DNA from: Caldifarciminota bacterium
GTDB lineage: Bacteria; Hydrothermota; UBA3072; B12-G15
DNA length: 13,080 nucleotides
Assembly: GCA_021163525.1 (NCBI GenBank)
Contig: JAGGTX010000034.1
Span: 1-13,080 of the forward strand
Direction: 5' to 3'
The position numbers and the translations under genes are program-made. Positions 1 through 7,018 of this stretch are shown here, one piece after another. Under the pieces are notes generated by a model. That model worked only from the letters and a program-made list of their open reading frames with translations. It was not told the DNA's origin and made no database searches. Each line of letters starts with the position of its first letter. Position 1 is the first letter of the stretch.

Positions 1-2
1 AA

Positions 3-140
3 TCCATATCCATTCTCTCTGGTGGAAGACCTGTGGTGGTTATAAATGGGGAAATTGCAAGAAAAATCATATTGAGCATATCCCACCATGGTGAATACGC
101 AATTGCGGTTGCAGTAAATTATTCCTCATTCTTCACCTGA
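3..140 (+). CDS. Possible 3' end of an unidentified gene, cut by the left edge
   Basis: The third forward frame is open from the left edge to a TGA at 138-140 and would give a 45-residue C-terminus. It is mostly beta-like and hydrophobic (GGRPVVVINGEIARKI, then a segment containing HHGEYAIAVAV) and uses codons like the neighbouring genes (ATA, GCA, GGA, AGA). If real, it converges on mazG and overlaps its last 22 nt, much like the convergent overlap at 11011-11024. I do not recognise the family. A competing reading exists: the minus strand after the mazG stop is also open from 118 to the left edge, with an ATG at 79 giving a hydrophobic MLNMIFLAISPF start, but it has only a weak ribosome-binding site and almost no charged residues. 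Only sequence to the left can decide. Confidence 0.33.
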   Translation, partial: SISILSGGRPVVVINGEIARKIILSISHHGEYAIAVAVNYSSFFT

Positions 141-889
141 TTCCAGATTCTATCAAGTGTTTCAAGGTCTCTCTTTTCTATTTTTTTCTCTTTCAAAATT
201 TTTTCAAGTTTATCAAACCTTCGTGCAAATTTATCACAGGCCTCCTGAAGGGCTATCTCAGGATTTATGCCAAGAAAGTTACCCAGATGACTTACAACAA
301 AGAGGAGGTCCCCAAGTTCCTCCCTCTTCTCATTTTCAGATTCTGCCCTTTTTATCTCCTCTATTTCCTCGTGAATCTTCTCATAAACACCTGAAACATC
401 ATCCCAGTCAAAACCTTTTCTTGAGGCCCTCTCCTGTAATCGATAGGAACGAATCAATGCAGGAAGCCCAACCCCAATCTCCTTCCAGCCTTTCCCTTTC
501 CTCTTCTCCCACTTCTCAAGAACCTCCTCAGCACTCTTTGCCCTGTCTTCACCAAAAACATGTGGATGCCGTGCAATAATCTTGTTAATTGCACCCGCCA
601 CTACACTTCTATGGTCAAATCCCCTTTCTTCAAGTAATGCAAGTAGCATCAGTGTAACAAGGAGGACATCACCAAGTTCTTCCTTCACACCATCAATGTT
701 GTCTTCCCTTACCTCGTGAACCAGTTCATACCCTTCTTCAATAAGATACTCTGAAAGACTCATAAAGGTCTGTTCCCTGTCCCAGGGACAATCCCTTCTC
801 AATCGTTTCACTATGCTGTAAAACCTGTCAAACACGCTCACGGGTTCCACAGTATCTCCATTCTCTCCCTTACAATTCTCTTTATCCAT
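119..889 (-). CDS. mazG: MazG nucleoside triphosphate pyrophosphohydrolase
   Basis: Cytosolic house-cleaning enzyme of the MazG all-alpha NTP pyrophosphatase family, which hydrolyses (d)NTPs to NMP and PPi. At 256 residues it is close to E. coli MazG (263) and has both repeats. Repeat 1 has the signature CPWDREQT at 34-41, EEGYE metal ligands at 51-55, EELGD at 70-74 and RHPHVFG at 107-113. Repeat 2 has KGFDWDD at 158-164, EEIEE at 174-178 and EELGD at 190-194. All acidic metal-binding positions are kept, so it should be active. It is the last gene of the nnr-fba-mazG operon. The start is uncertain. ATG at 889 has AGGGG upstream but overlaps fba by 52 nt. GTG at 850 has GGAGA 4 nt upstream. 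GTG at 841 forms a GTGA overlap with the fba stop. The first 14-17 residues are polar and precede the region usually conserved in the family, so the shorter forms (243 or 240 aa) are realistic. Confidence 0.95.
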   Translation of the reverse strand: MDKENCKGENGDTVEPVSVFDRFYSIVKRLRRDCPWDREQTFMSLSEYLIEEGYELVHEVREDNIDGVKEELGDVLLVTLMLLALLEERGFDHRSVVAGAINKIIARHPHVFGEDRAKSAEEVLEKWEKRKGKGWKEIGVGLPALIRSYRLQERASRKGFDWDDVSGVYEKIHEEIEEIKRAESENEKREELGDLLFVVSHLGNFLGINPEIALQEACDKFARRFDKLEKILKEKKIEKRDLETLDRIWNQVKNEE

Positions 890-1734
890 TCCATACCCCT
901 GTTTAGATGTTTTCTCGGGTCAATAACACCTGGATTCTCAATCAATGAATTCCTCAAGCCTGTAATGAATGCAATCCTCAGGTCGGTATCCGCATTCAGT
1001 TTTCTTATGCCCCTTCTTACTGCCTCTTTCAGAACCTCATATGGAACACCATTCATCCCTTCAACATCCACCCCACTCCTTTTTGCCTCATCAAGCAACC
1101 ATCCTGGAAGGGAAGATGCACCGTGAAGAACAAGGGGAACACCCGTCCTCTTTGACACCTCCTCAATCAAATCAAATCTAATTTCCTGTTTCCCTTTGAA
1201 CTTAAAGGCACCATGAGAAGTTCCAACAGCAGGTGCAAGGAAATCAACCCCTGTTTTGCTTACAAAAATCTCCGCCTCTGCAGGGTCAACAAGGTGCATA
1301 TCCCCTGTTATTTTATCCTCTGTTCCACCTATGGTTCCAAGTTCAGCCTCAACAGGTATTCCTGCCCTGTGGGCAATATCAACCACCATCTGTGTAAATT
1401 TCAGGTTCTCCTCAAAGGGAAGGTGTGAGCCATCAACCATGATGGATGTGAATCCCCATTTTATGGCAGACCTGATAACATCAATATCTCTGCCATGGTC
1501 AAGGTGCAGGGCATAGGGCGCCTTTGTTCCTTTGAGATGGGTCTTAACAAGGTTCACCAGTGAAAGACCACCTCCATACTCAAGTCCTCCCTCAGACACC
1601 TGAATAATAACTGGGATCAACAACTCCTCTGCCACATCAACAATGGCCTTGAGTATTTCAAAATTATATATATTGAAGGCACAGACCCCCCTATCTTTCG
1701 CCATATTTAGAAGAAGTCTTGTATCGCAGAGCAC
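838..1734 (-). CDS. fba: Class II fructose-bisphosphate aldolase (class IIB type)
   Basis: Zinc-dependent ketose-bisphosphate aldolase, 298 aa, which most likely interconverts fructose 1,6-bisphosphate with dihydroxyacetone phosphate and glyceraldehyde 3-phosphate in the cytosol. Visible active-site elements are HLDHG at 77-81 (Asp79 catalytic, His80 zinc ligand), DGSHLPFEENL at 101-111, EAELGTIGGTED at 129-140, GTSHGAFK at 171-178 (His174 ligand), VLHGASSLP at 202-210 (His204 ligand) and NADTDLR at 247-253. Length and spacing match the short class IIB group (B. subtilis FbaA, GatY, H. pylori Fba) rather than the ~360-aa E. coli FbaA. GatY/KbaY-type tagatose-bisphosphate aldolase cannot be ruled out from sequence alone. 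The start is GTG at 1734, sharing its G with the TAG stop of nnr (TAGTG). A strong AGAGGAGG site 4 nt upstream is formed by the codons for the Glu-rich C-terminus of nnr, so translation is coupled. Confidence 0.93.
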   Translation of the reverse strand: MLCDTRLLLNMAKDRGVCAFNIYNFEILKAIVDVAEELLIPVIIQVSEGGLEYGGGLSLVNLVKTHLKGTKAPYALHLDHGRDIDVIRSAIKWGFTSIMVDGSHLPFEENLKFTQMVVDIAHRAGIPVEAELGTIGGTEDKITGDMHLVDPAEAEIFVSKTGVDFLAPAVGTSHGAFKFKGKQEIRFDLIEEVSKRTGVPLVLHGASSLPGWLLDEAKRSGVDVEGMNGVPYEVLKEAVRRGIRKLNADTDLRIAFITGLRNSLIENPGVIDPRKHLNRGMEWIKRIVRERMEILWNP

Positions 1735-3278
1735 TATTCCTCCTCTTCAAGGCTGTTTATAGCATCGCCAATAAAGTAAAGGAGGTCCCCAGCAATCAAT
1801 GAGTATTCGTTTTCACCCTCATCCATTGCAATGTCCGCTGCCTTGCCATGAATGTAAACACCTGCAATTGCAGAGAGGGATGGGGATTTACTCTGTGCAA
1901 GGAATCCACCAATGAGCCCTGTTAGAACATCACCAGACCCACCACTTGAAAGCCCCGAATTACCGGTTGAGTTTATGTAAATGAAACCCTCAGGTGTTGC
2001 AATGATTGTTGGAACACCTTTCAGAACAACAATGACCCCGTGTTTTTCAGAGAATTCTCCTGCACTCCCTATCCTGTCCTTTTCTATCTCTGCAATGGAT
2101 TTACCTGTAAGCCGTGAAAACTCTCCAGGGTGGGGTGTGATTATCCATCTTCCCTTTGAGTTTTTCAGGTCTTCTGGTTTGATGTTATTCAGCCCATCCG
2201 CATCTATTACACAAAATCCATCCCATTCTTTAAGGAGTTTCTTAACAAACATCCTTGTAGGTTCTGCAGTTCCAATACCGGGTCCAATAACAAGGCCATC
2301 AAGTCCTGCGATTCTATCCCTGATTTTTTCAATCATAGCGGGCTCATATACAGCATCCCCTCCTATGGGCACCTTTATCACCTCTGTCAGTTTCGTTTCA
2401 TAGATGGGGAGTAAACCATCTGGTGTGAATATATAAACCAGGCCTGCACCAGCCCTTAATGCTGCTTCAGAGGTTAAACATGCTGCACCAGTAAAACCGG
2501 GTGAGCCAGCAATAACACCAACCCTACCATAAACCCCTTTATGAGAATAGGGGAACCTGACCGGTAGAAGTGGCTTAACAATATCATCTTCAAGTAGTTC
2601 CATTCTTAAATCCTCCTCAACGACGATCTGAGGGGGAATGCCAATATCTGTAACATAGAGTTCTCCAACAAAGTAACGGGCAGGATAAAGCAGAAGCCCT
2701 TTCTTTATGAATGCCATGGTACATGTTGCATCTGCAAAAACTGCCTCACCCTCAACATCACCTGTATCTGCGTTCACGCCTGATGGAACATCTATACTGA
2801 ATATGAGTTTACCATGCATATTCATCTCCTGAATAACATCCCTGTAAATACCCTCTGGTCTGCCTTTGAAACCTGTCCCAAATATGGCATCAACAACTGC
2901 ATCAGCATTGTTGAGCAACTTTCTCAATCCTCTTTTCTTCAATTTATTGAACGGATGGATTGGCATTCCAAGTTTTTCTGCAACATCAAGGTTTATACGT
3001 GCATCTCCCTTAACATCCTTCTTTTCACCCAACAGAACAACATCAACATGTATCCCTTTGTTCCACAGGTGCCTTGCCACAACAAATCCATCACCACCAT
3101 TATTCCCCTTACCACATACTACACACACGCTCTGGAGCATATCCAATGAAACCATATCCCTGATCATCTCCACCACTCCGATCCCTGCATTTTCCATAAG
3201 TGTTGTTCCTGGTATACCAAGACCCTTTATTGTCTTCTTATCCAGCATCCTCATTTCATCCACAGAAAGCACCTTCAT
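1734..3278 (-). CDS. nnr: Bifunctional NAD(P)HX epimerase / ADP-dependent NAD(P)HX dehydratase
   Basis: Metabolite-repair enzyme that restores damaged hydrated NADH/NADPH. The N-terminal YjeF_N domain epimerises R- and S-NAD(P)HX. The C-terminal ribokinase-like domain dehydrates S-NAD(P)HX using ADP. At 514 aa it matches the full-length fusion (E. coli 515). Epimerase domain, about 1-215: MENAG at 28-32, GKGNNGGDGF at 56-65, IFGTGFKG at 132-139, and SIDVPSGVNADTG at 161-173 with catalytic Asp163. Dehydratase domain, about 232-510: KGVYGRVGVIAGS from 247, GPGIGT at 332-337, DADGLN at 359-364, HPGEFSRLTG at 383-392 and the nucleotide/catalytic motif STGNSGLSSGGSGD at 437-450 ending in Asp450. 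No key residue is missing. The ATG at 3278 follows AGGAGGG with 5 nt spacing. It is first in the operon with fba and mazG and has its own promoter. Confidence 0.96.
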   Translation of the reverse strand: MKVLSVDEMRMLDKKTIKGLGIPGTTLMENAGIGVVEMIRDMVSLDMLQSVCVVCGKGNNGGDGFVVARHLWNKGIHVDVVLLGEKKDVKGDARINLDVAEKLGMPIHPFNKLKKRGLRKLLNNADAVVDAIFGTGFKGRPEGIYRDVIQEMNMHGKLIFSIDVPSGVNADTGDVEGEAVFADATCTMAFIKKGLLLYPARYFVGELYVTDIGIPPQIVVEEDLRMELLEDDIVKPLLPVRFPYSHKGVYGRVGVIAGSPGFTGAACLTSEAALRAGAGLVYIFTPDGLLPIYETKLTEVIKVPIGGDAVYEPAMIEKIRDRIAGLDGLVIGPGIGTAEPTRMFVKKLLKEWDGFCVIDADGLNNIKPEDLKNSKGRWIITPHPGEFSRLTGKSIAEIEKDRIGSAGEFSEKHGVIVVLKGVPTIIATPEGFIYINSTGNSGLSSGGSGDVLTGLIGGFLAQSKSPSLSAIAGVYIHGKAADIAMDEGENEYSLIAGDLLYFIGDAINSLEEEE

Positions 3279-3298
3279 AAAAACCCTCCTTTTTTACT

Positions 3299-3327
3299 AT
3301 TTAATTTCTTTTTATATTGTTTGTCAA
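3299..3327 (-). promoter_or_regulatory. Sigma-70-like promoter of the nnr-fba-mazG operon
   Basis: Read on the minus strand, a perfect TTGACA -35 (3327-3322) is followed by a 17-nt A-rich spacer and TTAAAT (3304-3299), a 4/6 match to TATAAT. The predicted +1 at about 3292 gives a 14-nt leader that is essentially the AGGAGGG ribosome-binding site plus a T-run before the ATG at 3278. The left arm of the inverted repeat ends immediately upstream of the -35 box. Confidence 0.6.
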
Positions 3328-3338
3328 GGCTTCGCTAT

Positions 3339-3434
3339 GCCTCAAAAAATCTATACGAAATAAAGGGATATAAATCGGATTAAAAAAACTTTTAAACCTC
3401 TTCGTATAGAAATAATTATGAGGCAAAGGGCAAC
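3339..3434. repeat. Long imperfect inverted repeat between nnr and glnA
   Basis: GCCTCA (3339-3344), five A and TCTATACGAA (3350-3359) are mirrored by TTCGTATAGA (3401-3410), eight nt and TGAGGC (3419-3424). The 10-nt and 6-nt blocks are exact reverse complements. The match continues weakly outward (ATAGCGAAGCC against AAAGGGCAACC, 7/11). The central 41 nt are A-rich with no obvious gene. The left arm abuts the nnr -35 box; the right arm lies over 100 nt from the glnA -35 box. It could be a regulator-binding pair, a cruciform or structured transcript, or the relic of a small transposable element. I see no tRNA- or riboswitch-like consensus in it. Confidence 0.6.
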
Positions 3435-3515
3435 CTGCTATTTCCATAAATGACTGTTGAATTTTTTTGTAAAAAATATTGAAACATCGTAAATACTACA
3501 GAAAAAGATGAAAAA

Positions 3516-3569
3516 CAATTCAGATTGAATACCTGAAGGTAATCTTATTGTTGACAATTCAAATGAATT
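3516..3569. promoter_or_regulatory. Two CAATTCA..TGAAT palindromes: candidate operators of glnA
   Basis: CAATTCA-GAT-TGAAT at 3516-3530 and CAATTCA-AA-TGAATT at 3555-3569 are two copies of nearly the same palindrome, 39 bp apart start to start (close to four helical turns). The second is a perfect 14-nt palindrome (AATTCA-AA-TGAATT, 3556-3569). It begins at the last base of the -35 hexamer and fills most of the -35/-10 spacer, where a bound protein would block RNA polymerase. Neither matches the known GlnR/TnrA (TGTnAn7TnACA) or NtrC consensus. That a nitrogen regulator binds here is inference. Confidence 0.45.
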
Positions 3570-3579
3570 AAGTTATATT
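3551..3579 (+). promoter_or_regulatory. Sigma-70-like promoter of glnA, predicted leaderless
   Basis: A perfect TTGACA (3551-3556), a 17-nt spacer and TATATT (3574-3579) make this the strongest promoter in the window. Counting seven positions from the last base of the -10 box puts +1 at 3586, the A of the glnA ATG. There is no Shine-Dalgarno between the -10 box and the start codon. Confidence 0.75.
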
Positions 3580-3585
3580 GATGGC

Positions 3586-4926
3586 ATGAACATCAAGCAA
3601 TTTATAAAAGAGACAGAGGCAGAATTCATAGATGTGAAGTATGTTGACCTCCACGGATTTTTGAGGCATGTAACCTTCCCTGTGGAGAGGTTTGATGCCT
3701 TTTCAAGGAATGGATTCGGGATAGATGGGTCCAGTGTTCCTGGATTTGCAAGTGTTGAATACAGTGATATGAGGGTTATTCCTGATACTTCAAGGTTCTT
3801 CATAGACCCATTCTCTGATGTCCCTGTTGTTGTGATGTTTGGTGATGTTTATCTTGCAGGCGAGGATAAGCCATTTCCACATTATCCAAGGTATGTGCTT
3901 AAAAAGGCAGTATCTGTCTTAAGAAAAAAGGGAATAGGGGACGAACTCCTTGTCCTTCCTGAACTGGAGTTTTATATATTCAGGAATGTATATTATCAGC
4001 ACGACAAATTCATATCCTACTATGAGATAGAAACGCACGAGGACTTCCTTGCACCAGAGAAGAGTTATCATGGAGATGTTCCATTTGACCCATACCATGA
4101 GTTCAGATTATTCGTTGCTACAATACTGAGGGAGATAGGCATAAGTGTCAAGTATACCCACCATGAGGGAGGTAAGTTCTCCCAGCATGAGATAGAACTT
4201 GATTACTCACCAGCCATTGAGGCAGCGGATAACATACTGCTTTCAAAACTTGTTATAAACAGGTCTGCTGTGGATTTTGACCTTAGAACCACATTCATGC
4301 CCAAACCCATTCCCAATGAGGCAGGAAGTGGACTGCATCTTCATATGATGCTTGTAAAAAATGGTGGTTCTGTTTTTTATACATCTAAAAGGAACGAAAT
4401 TATTTCACAGATTGCCAGATGGTTCATTGGCGGAATCATGAAGCATGCAGATGCACTTACTGCGTTCACAAATCCAGGAACAAATTCATTCAAGAGACTT
4501 TTCACTGGATTTGAAGCGCCCAAAAAGATTACATACTCTGAGGCAAACAGGAGTGCTGCTATAAGGATACCTGGATATCAGAAGGGGAGAAATGTGGATA
4601 TTGAATACAGGCCACCGGACGCACTGATGAATCCTTATCTTGCTGTATCTGCAATCATAGCAGCAGGGATTGATGGAATTGTAAACAGGATTGACCCTGG
4701 TGAGCCTGTTAAGGGAAACATAGATAAAATCGCCTCAATCCCTGAACTTCCATCAAGTTTGAAAGAGGCACTTGAATCCCTGGACAGGGACAGAGGCTTC
4801 CTTCTCTCTGATGGAATATTTACAGAGGAACTGATAGACAGGTGGATAGAGATAAAAAATCGGGAATACTGGGAGATCAGCACAACTCCATCTGTTGCTG
4901 AGTTTGAAAAGTATTTTGGCAGATAG
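3586..4926 (+). CDS. glnA: Glutamine synthetase type I (GSI-alpha-like)
   Basis: Makes glutamine from glutamate, ammonia and ATP; a cytosolic dodecamer in this family and the central ammonia-assimilation step. It has 446 aa with the family motifs in order: GIDGSSVPGF at 45-54, ELEFYIF at 126-132, HHEGGKFSQHEIEL at 192-205, GSGLHLHMML at 247-256, NPGTNSFKRL at 296-305, FEAPKKITYSEANRSAAIRI at 309-328 and IEYRPPDALMNPYLA at 339-353. The six metal ligands expected from enteric GS appear as Glu126, Glu128, Glu194, Glu202, His251 and Glu340. The adenylylation-loop tyrosine motif and the insertion of GSI-beta enzymes are absent, which argues against GlnE-type control. The ATG at 3586 has no ribosome-binding site but lies at the predicted transcription start. 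An ATG at 3581 is out of frame and stops after two codons. The gene heads an operon with the PBP 7 nt downstream. Confidence 0.96.
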   Translation: MNIKQFIKETEAEFIDVKYVDLHGFLRHVTFPVERFDAFSRNGFGIDGSSVPGFASVEYSDMRVIPDTSRFFIDPFSDVPVVVMFGDVYLAGEDKPFPHYPRYVLKKAVSVLRKKGIGDELLVLPELEFYIFRNVYYQHDKFISYYEIETHEDFLAPEKSYHGDVPFDPYHEFRLFVATILREIGISVKYTHHEGGKFSQHEIELDYSPAIEAADNILLSKLVINRSAVDFDLRTTFMPKPIPNEAGSGLHLHMMLVKNGGSVFYTSKRNEIISQIARWFIGGIMKHADALTAFTNPGTNSFKRLFTGFEAPKKITYSEANRSAAIRIPGYQKGRNVDIEYRPPDALMNPYLAVSAIIAAGIDGIVNRIDPGEPVKGNIDKIASIPELPSSLKEALESLDRDRGFLLSDGIFTEELIDRWIEIKNREYWEISTTPSVAEFEKYFGR

Positions 4927-4933
4927 AACGGAG

Positions 4934-7009
4934 ATGGACTCCAGACCTATAAATAACCATAAACGAAACATCTGGAAACCTTTTCTATATATCATACTTG
5001 CGTTTGGTGCTGGTTCATTCATTGGTTTTAATCTATGGATAATCCGTTCATTACCCCAGATAGACATATTGAAAAATTACTATCCTGTGCTGGCAACAAG
5101 GCTCTACGACAGGAATGGTGAACATGTGAGGGATGTATATCTTGTAAGGAGAATACCGGTTCTCCTTGACTCAATCCCTGAAAACCTCCAGAAGGCAGTT
5201 GTATCCATTGAGGACAAGGCATTTTACAGGCATCATGGATTGAACTACAAAAGGATTGTGAAGGCAATCATCGTTGACATAATCAAGAGAAAAAAGGTTC
5301 AGGGTGCCAGCACTATCACCCAGCAACTTGCAAGGAACATACTTCTATCCCTTGAAAAATCCTGGATAAGAAAGATATCTGAGATGTATCTTGCCATTGA
5401 ACTGGAACGATTCTATACAAAGAAGGATATCCTGGAGATGTACCTGAACCAAGTTTATTATGGATATGGAAACTATGGGGTGGAGGCAGCATCGGAGTTC
5501 TATTTTGGAAAGCCAGTAAGTGAGGTAACCCTTAAAGAGTCCGCCTTCCTTGCAGGTATAATAAGGTCACCTGGATACTACTCACCATATACACATTTAG
5601 ACAGATGTGAGAAGAGAACCCGCCTTGTATTAAAAGAGATGCTGGAGGATGGATACATTGACTCAACACAGTTCAGAGAGGCAATGGATGATACACTGAA
5701 ATTCATCCAGAAAGAGGAGAGGAAGACAGTTGGTCCCTACTATATTGAAGAGGTGAAACGGATACTTTCAGACATCCTTGGAAAGGCTTATGTTACAACT
5801 GGTGGATACACAGTATATCTTGGTATGGACAGGAGACTCCAGGAGATTGCAGATTCTGTGACTGAAGTAACCATGGAAAGGATTGAGAAGAAATACAGGT
5901 TGAAACCAATGAGTGAGTTTCCTGAGTCAATGCCACCTATGGACAATACCCCCTATCTCCAGTGCGCCATGGTTGTGATGGACCCCCATACAGGGGATGT
6001 TCTTGCAATGATTGGTGGAAGGAATATAAGGCACAGCAGGTTCAACAGGGCCACAATGGCAAAGAGGCAGGCTGGTTCATCATTCAAGGTGTTTCTATAT
6101 ACCGCTGCCATTGATAATGGTTACAATCCATCAGACTTTGTCCTTGACCTTCCGATTATAACCCAGGTGAATGAAAAGGTTTATGCCCCTGCAAATTTTG
6201 ACAGCACTTTTATGGGTAAGATCACATTGAGGAGGGCACTATATCTATCAAGGAACAGTGCTGCAATAAGGCTTGTGTATGAGATAGGTCCATTCACGGT
6301 GATTGACTATGCACACAGGATGGGGGTTAAAAGCAAACTTGACCCTGTAATCTCAATACCACTTGGCCCTTCAGGTGTTACTGTGCTTGAGATGACAGAT
6401 GCCTTTGGAACACTTGCAAACTATGGAACCAGGATAGAACCCGTGATTGTGAAAAAGATTGTTGATAGGTTCGGGAATGTGGTTTATGAATATGACCCAC
6501 CAAAGGAAAGGGTTCTGTCGAAACAAACAGCATACATAATGGTAAATATGCTTATGGATGTATTCAACCATGGAACCGCATTTGGAGCAAGAAGAATGGG
6601 ATTTATGTTGCCCGCGGCAGGTAAAACGGGGACAACAAACAACTTCCAGGATGCATGGTTTATAGGTTTTACAAAAGATTATGTTGCGGGTGTGTGGGTT
6701 GGATACGATGTTCCAAGGAAGATTGCAACAAATGCAACTGGAGCTGGTGCAGCACTTCCATTATGGGTTTCATTCATGAAGGCGGTTTATGATTCAGTTG
6801 CAGATACCACAGATGTTGAATTTCCTGTTCCTGATAGTATTGTGAGAAGGGTGATATGTGAAGATTCCGGTCTTCTTGCCACTCCATATTGCCCAAGGGT
6901 GAGGGAAGAGGTCTTCATAAAGGGGAACGAACCTGATGAAAAGTGCGATATACATACGGGCAGAAGAAGGAAAAGATTGTTTGAGAGAAGGGATAGAATT
7001 GAATTTTAG
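4934..7009 (+). CDS. Class A penicillin-binding protein (PBP1A family, GT51 plus transpeptidase)
   Basis: Bifunctional peptidoglycan synthase anchored in the inner membrane: it polymerises lipid II and cross-links the stem peptides. From ATG 4934 it has 691 aa. One membrane segment lies at about 17-37 after a basic N-terminus. GT51 domain: VSIEDKAFYRHHG with catalytic Glu93, QGASTITQQLARN at 123-135, then the EMYLNQVYYGYGNYGVEAAS and LAGIIRSP motifs. Transpeptidase domain: SSFK with Ser382 and Lys385, SRN at 439-441 and KTGT at 564-567. The tail carries the Cys-containing PBP1A-like end (LLATPYCP ... EPDEKCDIHTG). All catalytic motifs are intact. The frame stays open upstream to a TTG at 4895 inside glnA, but ATG 4934 fits better. 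A GGAG there directly abuts the ATG, so translation probably depends on coupling from the glnA stop 7 nt upstream. It resembles mrcA/pbp1A without the larger enteric insert domains. Confidence 0.95.
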   Translation: MDSRPINNHKRNIWKPFLYIILAFGAGSFIGFNLWIIRSLPQIDILKNYYPVLATRLYDRNGEHVRDVYLVRRIPVLLDSIPENLQKAVVSIEDKAFYRHHGLNYKRIVKAIIVDIIKRKKVQGASTITQQLARNILLSLEKSWIRKISEMYLAIELERFYTKKDILEMYLNQVYYGYGNYGVEAASEFYFGKPVSEVTLKESAFLAGIIRSPGYYSPYTHLDRCEKRTRLVLKEMLEDGYIDSTQFREAMDDTLKFIQKEERKTVGPYYIEEVKRILSDILGKAYVTTGGYTVYLGMDRRLQEIADSVTEVTMERIEKKYRLKPMSEFPESMPPMDNTPYLQCAMVVMDPHTGDVLAMIGGRNIRHSRFNRATMAKRQAGSSFKVFLYTAAIDNGYNPSDFVLDLPIITQVNEKVYAPANFDSTFMGKITLRRALYLSRNSAAIRLVYEIGPFTVIDYAHRMGVKSKLDPVISIPLGPSGVTVLEMTDAFGTLANYGTRIEPVIVKKIVDRFGNVVYEYDPPKERVLSKQTAYIMVNMLMDVFNHGTAFGARRMGFMLPAAGKTGTTNNFQDAWFIGFTKDYVAGVWVGYDVPRKIATNATGAGAALPLWVSFMKAVYDSVADTTDVEFPVPDSIVRRVICEDSGLLATPYCPRVREEVFIKGNEPDEKCDIHTGRRRKRLFERRDRIEF

Positions 7010-7018
7010 GGGGTGGAT

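Noticed and set aside
157..579. Long plus-strand reading frame opposite mazG
   Set aside because: Its Ser/Pro/Gln-rich composition is the antisense of Glu/Lys/Arg-rich mazG, it has no ribosome-binding site, and mazG is certain.
2866..3363. 165-codon plus-strand frame over the nnr 5' end and promoter
   Set aside because: It is rich in Thr/Pro/Ser/Ile with no motif and is the antisense of well-conserved nnr codons.
3339..3424. Divergent-region inverted repeat as a tRNA (86 nt, 6-bp closing stem)
   Set aside because: There is no T-loop or D-loop consensus, no anticodon arm and no CCA context, and the arms do not fold as a cloverleaf.
4895..4933. Upstream TTG start for the penicillin-binding protein
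   Set aside because: It lies inside glnA and has no ribosome-binding site; ATG 4934 still leaves a normal cytoplasmic tail and membrane segment.
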